This document shows positions 39,834-50,766 of a stretch of DNA of 64,000 nucleotides, piece after piece. The first letter of the stretch is position 1. The number at the start of each line of letters is the position of its first letter. The translations under genes and the position numbers were made by a program. Under the pieces are notes generated by a model. That model saw only the letters and a list, made by a program, of their open reading frames with translations. It was not told the DNA's origin and did not search any database. The stretch comes from Shewanella schlegeliana (GTDB lineage: Bacteria > Pseudomonadota > Gammaproteobacteria > Enterobacterales > Shewanellaceae). The stretch spans positions 248,001 through 312,000 of the forward strand of contig NZ_JAESVD010000003.1 in the NCBI RefSeq assembly GCF_016765635.1, written 5' to 3'.

Positions 39834-40794
39834 CGCTGCCTCCGTTTTCAGAGAGTGTATTTGCCACAATGTAATTATGGATCTCATCGGCAATCCAGCT
39901 TGGATAGGTTCGATTTTTACGCATCTGAGTCAGGTAAAAATGATACTGACCGCTTCTTTGATTAATCTGACTGCTTAGCTCATCATCAAGTTTTTGTGAC
40001 GCAATATCTCCCCGCTGGCAAAGAAACGTTATCGCATCTTTGTGACTAATAAGTGCAACGGCATTGCTTTGCTCTAACTGCAACATAAGGTCGGCCAAGA
40101 AACTAACCTTAACCAGTAAGTTTAAATCGCGCCCCGTATCTAAGGCATAACACTCTATCGGATCGATAACATCATTAAGCTCATTCCCTGAAAAACTGAT
40201 GTAGGGATAATTAAATATGTCATCAATACCAAGCGATTCATTGCGACTGAACAGAGGATGTTCACGTCTTGCAACCAAAGCATAAGAATCTGATTTAGCA
40301 ATTAAGCTGGAACATAACTGCTCAGTATTATAGGCAGTGTAAGTCACGGCAATATCAACATGTTGCTGCTTAAGCTGCTCAGCAATATGGCTGTTACAAG
40401 GTTTGAGGTGAAAAAGGTAATTGTGCGCTTCTTCGCTAGCTCTTTGCTGGAGCTGACCAAGAAGGTTCAGAGATAACGTCGGTGGGCAGGCGATCACGAT
40501 CTCTCGTAAACGCGCACTATCGACACCCAGCTCGATGCTCTCGCAGTGCTTAGCTAATTCGACAATCCGCTTCATTTTCGGATAGATCTCGTTAGCTAAA
40601 TCGCTTCTTTCAAACCCCTGCTGTTTGCGAATAAATAGTGGAGCGTTTAGTGAGTGCCTTAAAGACTTGAGACTACGGCTGACTTTTGAACTCGGCACCT
40701 CAAGTGCTTGACTCACAGTTGTCGCGTTAAGTGACTCATACAATAAAACGAATACTTGAATATCAAACAGGCTATTAGCGCTTAAGTTGTTCAT
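39817..40794 (-). CDS. LysR-family transcriptional regulator B
   Basis: This 325-residue protein has a helix-turn-helix VSQALEVPSSKVSRSLKSLR followed by LNAPLFIRKQQGF and a ligand-binding domain. It is a diverged paralogue of regulator A, with which it forms an overlapping two-gene operon. It faces away from the decaheme cytochrome gene; the 426-base gap probably holds both promoters. The ligand is unknown. Confidence 0.88.
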   Translation of the reverse strand: MNNLSANSLFDIQVFVLLYESLNATTVSQALEVPSSKVSRSLKSLRHSLNAPLFIRKQQGFERSDLANEIYPKMKRIVELAKHCESIELGVDSARLREIVIACPPTLSLNLLGQLQQRASEEAHNYLFHLKPCNSHIAEQLKQQHVDIAVTYTAYNTEQLCSSLIAKSDSYALVARREHPLFSRNESLGIDDIFNYPYISFSGNELNDVIDPIECYALDTGRDLNLLVKVSFLADLMLQLEQSNAVALISHKDAITFLCQRGDIASQKLDDELSSQINQRSGQYHFYLTQMRKNRTYPSWIADEIHNYIVANTLSENGGSDEEVN

Positions 40795-41220
40795 TCATCC
40801 TCAAATCAAACGATTAATCCAAACTCCTAAATCATAAGTAAATAATCTAAACCAATCCTAAAAAGTTGCATATATGGGAGATCGACTTTCGTGAGCCTAA
40901 TATTAGCTAATGCGCAATTTTGTGACTCACGCAGAGTATTCAATAACGAAAAAAACACTTAACTTTTTAGATTTGCAAAATCTGAATTTCACATTTTCAC
41001 ATACCAAGCACTTACAGATAAAACTAACTTAACCTGCACACCAAAAATAAAGCTCCACAAACACCCAGCAACTCAGAGCAATAAGCCACCACAAACAACC
41101 TGATCGAGACAATAACCCAATTAAGGCACAAATTGTAAGGGTGATCCGTCTCATATCAACACTGCAACAGTATTTATAACATTTCACTAACCGAGAATGG
41201 TTACCTTTAAGGAATGTATG
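40795..41220. other. Intergenic region between LysR operon and decaheme gene
   Basis: These 426 A+T-rich bases should contain the divergent promoters. I found no consensus CRP or FNR site and no gene. Confidence 0.5.
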
Positions 41221-43368
41221 ATGATAATGACAAAAAAAACATCAATAGCTTTACTGATTGGATCGGCTTTATTTATTGGCGGGTGTTCAGACGGTAAAGA
41301 TGGCAAAGATGGTGAAGATGGGGCATCAGGTGGGGGCGGAGAGCCGGGCACCTCTGGACTACATATCGATATGGCAGCCGAGGCAATCGCTAATATCAAC
41401 AATGCAGTCTACAGCGATGGCATCATTACGCTTGATTTCGAACTTGAGAATAAAGAGGGTGTTGGACTATACGGTTTAAGCGCTGAAAACAAATTTCATG
41501 ATTTTCGCTTCTCTCTGGCGCAGTTACAATCGACTGAAGGTACAGAGCTCAAGCAGTGGTTCTCGTTATTAAATGCAACCACAAACGAAGATGGCACCAC
41601 TTTTGAGCAAGGCTTTGAGTCCATTGCAGACTGTAATGAGTGCTTGGTCGATCATAAAGACGGTACTTACACCTATACATTCAGCACTAACCTTACAACA
41701 GCAGATGATGCTGCAGGCATCGTCTTCGACCCAGCCCTGACTCAACGTATCGCTATCGAGATGCAATTTGAGTATGACTCAGGTCATGAGCTAGCAGAAA
41801 ACGCACATTATGATTGGATCCCTGCAACGAATGCGACTGAAGGTGTTGAAACCCGCGATCTAGTTACGCTAGAAACTTGTTACAGCTGTCACCAACCCGC
41901 CAGTCTTAAGGCCCACGGCGGTCGCCGTTTAGATATGGAAAACTGTCAGTCATGCCATAATGGATTAGTCACCGATCCAAATGCTATTTCTGTCGAACTA
42001 GGTCATATGGTGCACGCAATCCATATGGGTGAAAACCGTGAAGGCAAAAATGCGGAAGGTAATATCGTCCCAATGCCGTACACCATTGCAGGTTACGGCG
42101 GCGATCATGCATTTGACTATCCTGCATTCCCAACTAAGCCCTTTATGGATTGTGCAACTTGTCACGTTGAAGATGAAACATTAGCAGATAAAGACCTATG
42201 GTTAGCCAATGCGAATGCGAATGCGTGTACAGGTTGTCATACTGACTCACCAGCACAGCATAACTCTAATAAAAACCCAGAGTTAGCCTGTACCGATTGT
42301 CACCAAGTCGATCACCGTAAGTTTAACAAGCCTTACGAGTCGGCTGCAGCGTACGATGCAGTGTTTGAAAACGTTAAAGTAGAAAACGGTGCTATTAGTT
42401 TCGAAGTTAAAGCCCTTGATATTGAAGGTGCTACAGTTTCAGGCCTAAGCCATAAAATCTACAAATACACGGCACCAGTCGTACAAGTTTCATGGAATGT
42501 AGAAAAAGATGGCGCAATCGGTGATGCAATGGCCGACTCTAGCCCATGGGCACGTGAAATTGAGTTCCTTCGTCCAACAACAACGAACCCATCGCCAGAG
42601 CATGAATTACCAGACAATGGTGTAATGACTGTGACCGCTAAAGATATGGGTATTCCAGATGGCGTATCAGTAGAGCTTATGCCTATCTTCAGTATCTGTT
42701 TTGATGCTCAAGGCGCTGATGTAGATTGCGCATCTGATAAGGTTGCAGGTAGTGCATATATCAAGTCAGAGCCACACCGCATTAATATGCCAACCGATGA
42801 CAAGGGCAATGCTGTTGCACGCCGCGCCATCTTAGATGAAGCAAAATGTCGTGATTGTCATAGTGCTGAGATTCGTCATAAAGATAACGGCCTTGTTGCC
42901 TGTGAAGCTTGTCATACAAGTGATCAAGGCTTACAAGATGATACCGTTGATGGCGTAAAACAGTTCCGTGGTGCAGGCTTTGCTTGGAAGGTACACAAGG
43001 CATCGGGTCACTATATGAATAAGAAATATGGTGGTTCTGGTACGGTAATGAAGACCGACTGTGCAACTTGTCACGTGACAGATAGCAATGGCAATGTCGA
43101 CGGTATCGAGTTAGGCCGTGCGAGCGAAGGCCGTACCTATGTGTTCCCTGCAAGCAAAACAGATGGCACTCCTATGTATGCTTCTGCCGACTCAGGGGCT
43201 TGTATGACCTGTCACTGGGGTCATGAGAGCGATGCAATGCTCAGCCACTTTAAGAGCAATGGCGGTTACTATGGTCCAGTTAAGGCCGATGCGATTATAG
43301 GTACAGCTGAAGAAGCTTGCGCTGTATGTCATAGCCCAGCCAAGTTGATGGAAGTACACAACAAGTAA
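41221..43368 (+). CDS. OmcA/MtrC-family decaheme c-type cytochrome lipoprotein
   Basis: This 715-residue protein has a lipobox ending LFIGGC (Cys about residue 21) and a Gly/Asp-rich linker GKDGKDGEDGASGGGGEPG. Ten CxxCH heme motifs follow (CYSCH, CQSCH, CATCH, CTGCH, CTDCH, CRDCH, CEACH, CATCH, CMTCH, CAVCH). This is the layout of outer-membrane decaheme proteins that pass electrons to minerals or other extracellular acceptors. I choose ATG 41221 because AAGGA lies 7 bases before it; an earlier in-frame ATG at 41197 precedes the ribosome site. No mtrA/mtrB-type partners are nearby, so it would need partners elsewhere. Confidence 0.93.
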   Translation: MIMTKKTSIALLIGSALFIGGCSDGKDGKDGEDGASGGGGEPGTSGLHIDMAAEAIANINNAVYSDGIITLDFELENKEGVGLYGLSAENKFHDFRFSLAQLQSTEGTELKQWFSLLNATTNEDGTTFEQGFESIADCNECLVDHKDGTYTYTFSTNLTTADDAAGIVFDPALTQRIAIEMQFEYDSGHELAENAHYDWIPATNATEGVETRDLVTLETCYSCHQPASLKAHGGRRLDMENCQSCHNGLVTDPNAISVELGHMVHAIHMGENREGKNAEGNIVPMPYTIAGYGGDHAFDYPAFPTKPFMDCATCHVEDETLADKDLWLANANANACTGCHTDSPAQHNSNKNPELACTDCHQVDHRKFNKPYESAAAYDAVFENVKVENGAISFEVKALDIEGATVSGLSHKIYKYTAPVVQVSWNVEKDGAIGDAMADSSPWAREIEFLRPTTTNPSPEHELPDNGVMTVTAKDMGIPDGVSVELMPIFSICFDAQGADVDCASDKVAGSAYIKSEPHRINMPTDDKGNAVARRAILDEAKCRDCHSAEIRHKDNGLVACEACHTSDQGLQDDTVDGVKQFRGAGFAWKVHKASGHYMNKKYGGSGTVMKTDCATCHVTDSNGNVDGIELGRASEGRTYVFPASKTDGTPMYASADSGACMTCHWGHESDAMLSHFKSNGGYYGPVKADAIIGTAEEACAVCHSPAKLMEVHNK

Positions 43369-43392
43369 ACAGATCTTGATTACTTAAAAGTC

Positions 43393-43419
43393 TGAGGCTT
43401 CCTCGGGGGCCTCATTTGT
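43393..43419 (+). terminator. Terminator after the decaheme gene
   Basis: TGAGGC and GCCTCA pair around a 10-base loop, followed by TTTGTT, 24 bases after the stop. Confidence 0.65.
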
Positions 43420-43541
43420 TTACTTGATAAAGGGAAAAATCAGGTAAACACCACCTAGGATAAAGGGCGCAGCCCTTACCTGTAATAGAGCCACCTAAAT
43501 TGTCCCTAGGTAAGCTCTAAGTTACATCTCCCTGCAAAAGC

Positions 43542-43568
43542 AAAAGGCACCCTAATGGTGCCTTTTTT
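43542..43568. terminator. Terminator between decaheme and LuxR genes
   Basis: AAAAGGCACC and GGTGCCTTTT form a 10-bp stem with loop CTAAT, followed by T; on the minus strand it lies 26 bases after the LuxR-type gene. Confidence 0.8.
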
Positions 43569-43593
43569 GTTCCTGAAGACCGAACTGCAACCG

Positions 43594-44352
43594 TTAGCTG
43601 AGTAGTCCAAGCGAATAGCCCATACTGATCAGCTGTACCCGGTTTTTAGCATTGAGCAGCTCTTTTAATCTATCTAGGTGATAGTTAACGCCACTTTCTG
43701 TTATACAAAGTTTGGCTGCCAACTCTTCACTAGAGTAACCTTCTGCAGTAAGCCTTAAAATCGTTAGCGAACGTTCCGACAGACAGTTGAAATTACTAAT
43801 GGGGTTTATTTGACTGATAAATTGTTCATTGAAGTAACTGGCAAACATCATCAGCTGAGTTTCAATCTCAGCTTCATGGGGTTGCAATCTGGCTAACAGC
43901 TCTTCCCTCGGTAGATCAGAGAAATAGACAAACGCACACAACCAATCCGGGTGATAGCTTGTCGGCAAATGCCACACTCCGCGGCTGCAGAACTGGTGTT
44001 CAGCCATCAGCTCTGCAAAGCGCTGCCCTTTGGGGCCACTATAATCGGGATCGGCCCAGATACTCATTCCCATTGGATGTGGACGGAAATAGGCACTATC
44101 GTCAGCGGCAAAGTACTGTAAATACAAGTGACGGAACCTTAAGACTCTTTCGCTAGAGTAAACTCCGTATCTACACTTGATCATATCAGCAGGGATACGG
44201 CGTTTAAGATTTTTAAACTGGTGGCTATACGGCGGGATCACCTTGGTTGTGATCCCGTAGAAAAACTCATTGATCCCATACTGCCGCAGAAATCGGCTGA
44301 CATTATCTAAGACCCTAGGGTCGATATCGCATCTTTTTGTGTAGATATTCAT
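43594..44352 (-). CDS. LuxR-type transcriptional regulator 1
   Basis: This 252-residue protein has a C-terminal helix-turn-helix (LSERSLTILRLTAEGYSSEE ... ITESGVNYHLDRLKELLNAK). The N-terminal domain of about 170 residues has the size and aromatic pattern of autoinducer-binding-like domains. No luxI gene is present, so it is an orphan that may bind another small molecule. It has a C-terminal layout like the regulator at 52652, suggesting both belong to the same control circuit. Confidence 0.85.
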   Translation of the reverse strand: MNIYTKRCDIDPRVLDNVSRFLRQYGINEFFYGITTKVIPPYSHQFKNLKRRIPADMIKCRYGVYSSERVLRFRHLYLQYFAADDSAYFRPHPMGMSIWADPDYSGPKGQRFAELMAEHQFCSRGVWHLPTSYHPDWLCAFVYFSDLPREELLARLQPHEAEIETQLMMFASYFNEQFISQINPISNFNCLSERSLTILRLTAEGYSSEELAAKLCITESGVNYHLDRLKELLNAKNRVQLISMGYSLGLLS

Positions 44353-44430
44353 TGCCGTGTAATCAATGGTTCAAAAACAACCGGGATCCTATCCCAGAGT
44401 CACTACAGAAATACTGCTATTTATCACAGT

Positions 44431-44456
44431 AATCTGCGGCAAATATGCCGCAGATT
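44431..44456 (-). terminator. Hairpin after the tetraheme gene
   Basis: AATCTGCGGCA and TGCCGCAGATT form a perfect 11-bp stem with loop AATA, 8 bases after the tetraheme stop on the minus strand; no long T run. Confidence 0.7.
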
Positions 44457-44464
44457 GACTTGTA

Positions 44465-46402
44465 TCACGATTTATCTGGATGGCAGGTCATACAGGAGTA
44501 TGGATCGGGAAACACATCACTCATATTCCAGTCGGAATTCTTTGAGTGCCAAATGTTATCGTACACCTCGTAGTTCCCCCACTTATCTCGCGGCAGGACA
44601 TTGAGCAGGTCAGGATGGTTATAGATCTTGTCATTACTTAGCAAGGCATCCTTACGATATAACTTCTTAGTTGAAGCATCACCGTGATGCTTAGGCGTAT
44701 TAGATCCTCCCGTGTGGCACCAGAAACAACGCGCAGTTTCATTGTGCCCTAATGGCGCACCATTACTACCATGACAGGTCGAACAGTAATAGGGCTGCAT
44801 AATAGAGAAACCATCGTTGTTGTTAATCGGCCAGCTGTGGCCACCGTGCCCCAGTGGATCTTTGCTCTCATTGTGGCACTCGGTACAATCCGCAATTTTC
44901 CAACCAAAATGCGATTCAGTCAGAACTGGCGCATCTTTATCAGCCACAGAGGGAAGATCGAATACCTGCAGGTAAGCGATATCACTGCCATCACGGGACT
45001 CACTAAAATCACGTTCTTTTGGCTCTTGACCATTAAACTCCTCCATCCCCCATAACGGGTAATGACTCAGGTAGCCCGTCATCACAAACTCAACCGGCTG
45101 ATTCATGACCCAAACATCACTCATCACGTGAATAACATTACCACCAAAGTTCGAGTTCCAATCCAAACGGCAATGCTCTGCATCCACCTGAAGATCCATG
45201 CCACCACTTTCAGGTCGGCTAAATTCACACTTGGCGTTCGGCTTGAAATCGTTCATTACCGCCTGCTCACCGTACACAGTCGTCCAGCCTTTACCTACCT
45301 GAGAGTCGATACCATCGACACTAAACAGGGCAAAATGATCGACTTTGGCACCAGTGGACAGTGTTGGCCAATAGTTAAACTTAACGTCGACACCACGCTG
45401 TCTGGCCGATAAAAACACATCCATCTTGGTGATGACCCCTGGCTGGAAGATATCGGGCCGCATGTTATGGGCAGTCACCTCCACGTTCTCAATCATCATT
45501 AGCGTATCTTTGCTTCTATCGTCTAAGTTGGCTGGATCGGGCTTGTTGATCATCAATCTTGGTACGATAACCTTGCCACCATTTTGCGCTAAACGCGCCA
45601 TCTCTCGGTTCTGCACCCACAGCCTTCTTTGGGTCATCTCAGGAGAAAATGCTTGCAGTCGAACCGCCATGCCAGGTTGCAGCATAACCTGATCTAAACG
45701 TTCATAGTGTCCCTCTCCCTGAGGTCCTTTTCCATCTAGTGTGCCATTTAGCTTTTTCTCTACCCCGCCATTTGACTTGATTCTGGCATGCCAATCTGGT
45801 GTCTGAAAATTGCTATATACATTGGCATCACGCTCATCAAAGATCCCATCTTTGTTACGATCCCAAGAGATTGTAAACTCATGAGTATCGCGCCCAGTCT
45901 CTTGTGGCGAAGCCACTGAATCAAAACGCAGATCTTTGCGGGTATGTACTAGATAGCGCAGCAGATCGAAGACAGAGTAATGCCCCTCGACAAAAATATC
46001 AGCACGAGCGCTACCTGCACCTAGACCATCTGGGTTCGTTGACAGCACTTTTGCAATATCGGCGGCATTAATGGTGTAGTAAGGTTCTGGCTCGTTAAAA
46101 ACACCATTGGGATGCTCAGGGGTTTTATGCAGGTGTGCATCTCGCTCATCCACATGACCATCACCATTAAGATCCAGCTCGGGATTTGCCTGCAACCAGT
46201 CTTTCAATTGGTCATCGTAACGCCCTAAGTAGACGGTAACTTCGCCTTCAAATTTAGCATCTGGCTTTACATCGACAGTTAAAAAGTCTGGTTTGGGTTG
46301 CTCTGGATCAGGTAAAGAAGGGGAAGCAGTTTCACTATCACTACCGCAGCCTCCTAAGAAGAACGCTGCCAACAACACAGCCAAAGGTAATTTGTTCATC
46401 AT
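44465..46402 (-). CDS. Tetraheme c-type cytochrome lipoprotein with calcium-loop motifs
   Basis: This 645-residue protein has a lipobox FFLGGC (Cys about residue 19). Four CxxCH motifs lie in the last 140 residues (CTECH, CSTCH, CFWCH, CMTCH). The N-terminal 450 residues hold two EF-hand/dockerin-like loops, DLNGDGHVDERDAH and DRNKDGIFDERDAN. I know no named family for this combination. It may be an envelope electron-transfer protein whose large domain binds a substrate or partner. It is transcribed towards the LuxR gene and is separate from urdA (terminator at 46657). Confidence 0.85.
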   Translation of the reverse strand: MMNKLPLAVLLAAFFLGGCGSDSETASPSLPDPEQPKPDFLTVDVKPDAKFEGEVTVYLGRYDDQLKDWLQANPELDLNGDGHVDERDAHLHKTPEHPNGVFNEPEPYYTINAADIAKVLSTNPDGLGAGSARADIFVEGHYSVFDLLRYLVHTRKDLRFDSVASPQETGRDTHEFTISWDRNKDGIFDERDANVYSNFQTPDWHARIKSNGGVEKKLNGTLDGKGPQGEGHYERLDQVMLQPGMAVRLQAFSPEMTQRRLWVQNREMARLAQNGGKVIVPRLMINKPDPANLDDRSKDTLMMIENVEVTAHNMRPDIFQPGVITKMDVFLSARQRGVDVKFNYWPTLSTGAKVDHFALFSVDGIDSQVGKGWTTVYGEQAVMNDFKPNAKCEFSRPESGGMDLQVDAEHCRLDWNSNFGGNVIHVMSDVWVMNQPVEFVMTGYLSHYPLWGMEEFNGQEPKERDFSESRDGSDIAYLQVFDLPSVADKDAPVLTESHFGWKIADCTECHNESKDPLGHGGHSWPINNNDGFSIMQPYYCSTCHGSNGAPLGHNETARCFWCHTGGSNTPKHHGDASTKKLYRKDALLSNDKIYNHPDLLNVLPRDKWGNYEVYDNIWHSKNSDWNMSDVFPDPYSCMTCHPDKS

Positions 46403-46656
46403 TTAATCTCTTTTTATATTATCCCCCGTATCGGGTGCTCGTGAGATTAGGATAAGCCAAGCAAATAACTACTATTAGATTTAGCAGATAAAGCCTCGAG
46501 TTTAGCGGGTTTGTGACGTGGATATTGAATGTAAAAGTGGCATTCAAATAATAAGTAACACCTTATTGCTGTTCACCAGTTAATTATAGATGAGCAACGA
46601 TAATCAATGAGCGAGAGCCTTTTCATCATCAGATGCACCATCTCGAACAAATAAAA
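46403..46656 (-). promoter_or_regulatory. Promoter region of the tetraheme gene
   Basis: About 250 bases with no gene. They contain an inverted repeat TTGAATG-N9-CATTCAA (46525-46547), about 125 bases before the start, that could be an operator. Confidence 0.4.
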
Positions 46657-46682
46657 AAGCCGATCACATCTGTGATCGGCTT
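46657..46682 (-). terminator. urdA-like gene terminator
   Basis: AAGCCGATCACA and TGTGATCGGCTT form a 12-bp palindromic stem; on the minus strand a T6 run follows. Confidence 0.9.
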
Positions 46683-46705
46683 AGTGCTTACTTTTAATGC
46701 TTTAA

Positions 46706-48475
<1,770 letters not shown>

Positions 48476-48541
48476 TTATAAAAGTAATGAGTGCTCAACA
48501 GAGCAATTTATTACGGTTTTCACTAAAATCTTTCATGCGTA

Positions 48542-48572
48542 AATGACATCAAACTAAAAGCCTGATGTCATT
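48542..48572 (-). terminator. Hairpin between lyase-like gene and urdA
   Basis: AATGACATCA and TGATGTCATT form a perfect 10-bp stem with an 11-base loop, 86 bases after the lyase-like stop. Without a T run it could be either a terminator or an operator for urdA. Confidence 0.5.
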
Positions 48573-48657
48573 CATTAAGGGTTAACAATTTATTTTTTAG
48601 TAACCTATTTTTCTCACAGGTCACTAACGAGGAAATTAGAAAACACTTTATTAATTT

Positions 48658-50334
48658 TTAGTATTTCATTAAGAACTTTTGTGATGCTTCAATATCTACA
48701 GTGAAAGTACGAGTATCATCAGCATAAAACTTAACTGTTTCACGTAAGTCTTTTAATAAAGTCTTGTTCGCATCTGACAAGTCACGGTTGTGCACTTTCT
48801 TCTGAAGATCGAGTGCTTGACCATATGTCATTAACTCGAATGCGTAGATGTAAGAAACGCCATCAACAATCGTGGTTAAATTTTTCGAAGCCTGATGGAA
48901 GTTGCTGAAGTTATCTTCGATACCCCCTTGGTTAGCCTGACCATAGAAAGATACTGGGTTAGAGGCATGAGCGATATCGACAAATAGCGCTGTGAAACCA
49001 TTTTGTAGGGTATAGAAACTCTGACCATTAGTATCATCAGGATTCACAAGCGCACGTGGTAGACCGGTGAAATATGGGTCGATCATCTTAATTTGACGAT
49101 TAGATGAATACTTACCTAACTGAGCCATAGCGATGCTAAAAGCTTCTGTTGTCGTTGCTAACTGAATGGTGTCGAAGTTAGCAGACGAGTTAATCGCACC
49201 AGATACCTTGCCATCAGTGAAGTACTGTTCTACTTGTGGGTACTTGTTGAAACGTGACTGCTTAGCATTTAAGTATACTGTTGGGTTATCGTCAGAGCTG
49301 TTGATCTGAATGTGTACCAACTCTTCAAGGTTATTGTACTGGCTAATAGCATTAGCTACAGGCCAATGAGCACCACGAAATGACAGGCTATCTTGTAGAG
49401 GGCGCTTTTCATCACGCTGGAACAGGTATCCGCCTTCAAGATTATTCAAGATCTCATTACCCACTTCCTGAACGTGAGGCATAGGACGGGCATCTAGAGT
49501 ATGAGGCAGAATTGGGCTGATGTTACCATTGATAGACTCAAGACCGGCAGCAATAAGCTTAGGTGAGAATTCTAGTAACTGCTCCGCTTGACCCATCGCA
49601 TGAACTAACTGCGCAGTTGATAGCGCGTTATTGGAAAGAATAGATAGACCATCTTTGCCGAAAGGTACCAAAGGCTCAACACCAGCCGCTTTTAGTGCCT
49701 TAGCCGCTGGCATACGCTCACCTTTATAGAAAACCTCATGCTCACCCATCATTGCAGCACCAATGTGCGAAGCTAGTAAGATGTCAGAAAGACCTACTGA
49801 GCCATCAGATGGAACAACTGGAATGATATTTTTATTAACGAACTGCTCGTACAAACGAGCCACGTCAGGTTGAACACCTACATGGCCAGTAGCGATCTGG
49901 TTTAATCGGATAGTCATAGCCATACGTACAACAGCTTGGTCAATAGGCTCGCCAGATGCAGCTGCGTGAGTAAATAACATGTCACGGTTGAAATCTTCAG
50001 ATAGCTTTACCGCTTCATCTGACATCTTTCCATCTTTACCGAAAACTTCAGTATCCTTGTTCTTACCAACGCCTACGGTTAGACCATAAACAGGTGTACC
50101 TTGACGAGCTGAATCCATCAACAGATCAAAGCTGTCTTGGATGTTCTGTTTGCCTTTTTTACTAACAGTAACGTTGGCTTCACCACTTTGAACTTTAAGC
50201 AACTGCTCAATAGTTAAATCTTTACCTGTTAGACTAATCGTTTCAGCCATAGCGCTGAATGAAGTCATCGGAACAACACCACAGCTTAATGCAATAGCTA
50301 AAGAGCTTAGTTTCAACTTATGTTTAACAATCAT
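48658..50334 (-). CDS. Exported HAL/PAL-family lyase-like protein lacking the MIO triad
   Basis: This 558-residue protein has a signal peptide (cleavage after AMA, residue 30), unusual for this normally cytoplasmic family. Family landmarks are present: PVYGLTVGVG with Tyr83, GLSILSNNALS, LQDSLSFRG and INSSDDNPT. At the cofactor site the standard GSVG-Ala-Ser-Gly-Asp is GSVGLSD (178-184), so the Ala is Leu and the Gly is missing. The MIO electrophile should not form in the usual way. If active, it would deaminate an amino acid in the periplasm to a 2-enoate for the UrdA-like reductase. AAGGA precedes the ATG. Confidence 0.8.
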   Translation of the reverse strand: MIVKHKLKLSSLAIALSCGVVPMTSFSAMAETISLTGKDLTIEQLLKVQSGEANVTVSKKGKQNIQDSFDLLMDSARQGTPVYGLTVGVGKNKDTEVFGKDGKMSDEAVKLSEDFNRDMLFTHAAASGEPIDQAVVRMAMTIRLNQIATGHVGVQPDVARLYEQFVNKNIIPVVPSDGSVGLSDILLASHIGAAMMGEHEVFYKGERMPAAKALKAAGVEPLVPFGKDGLSILSNNALSTAQLVHAMGQAEQLLEFSPKLIAAGLESINGNISPILPHTLDARPMPHVQEVGNEILNNLEGGYLFQRDEKRPLQDSLSFRGAHWPVANAISQYNNLEELVHIQINSSDDNPTVYLNAKQSRFNKYPQVEQYFTDGKVSGAINSSANFDTIQLATTTEAFSIAMAQLGKYSSNRQIKMIDPYFTGLPRALVNPDDTNGQSFYTLQNGFTALFVDIAHASNPVSFYGQANQGGIEDNFSNFHQASKNLTTIVDGVSYIYAFELMTYGQALDLQKKVHNRDLSDANKTLLKDLRETVKFYADDTRTFTVDIEASQKFLMKY

Positions 50335-50766
50335 TTTAATTCCTTTATATATTACGGTGTGGTGTCACTCTAGCCCACATAAATTTTGTTTTAGAACTAT
50401 GAAGAAAACTCTTCATTTAAAACCTAAACAAAGATTAACGTATAACAAATATTATGAAGTGATATCGCTCACTATAATATGGCACTACATCAAAACAGTG
50501 TGGGAACGAGCAGTAGTTTTAATAAATAAACAAAATAAAGTTCAACAAATGCACAACCATTGGTAAATAAGTTCATTTTTAACACTAAAACTAACTCATG
50601 CAGACTTAACGCTATCCATCGAAATTAATAAGTCACACATCACAGAAAACATTAAAAACAATTACCACTTCAAATACGCAAGCCACACTAAACACGATAA
50701 GTCTGACACATATCAAATAAGCTCAACAATATTAACTCTGGTCACAATATTATTTATGTTCTCATT
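50335..50766. other. Intergenic region upstream of the lyase-like gene
   Basis: These 432 A+T-rich bases hold the lyase promoter and the end of the kinase gene. No gene, consensus CRP/FNR site or clear terminator was found; a 69-codon plus-strand frame lacks a ribosome site and looks spurious. Confidence 0.5.

Noticed and set aside
50357..50566. 69-codon plus-strand frame upstream of the lyase-like gene
   Set aside because: No ribosome site, random-looking composition, and it overlaps the expected promoter.
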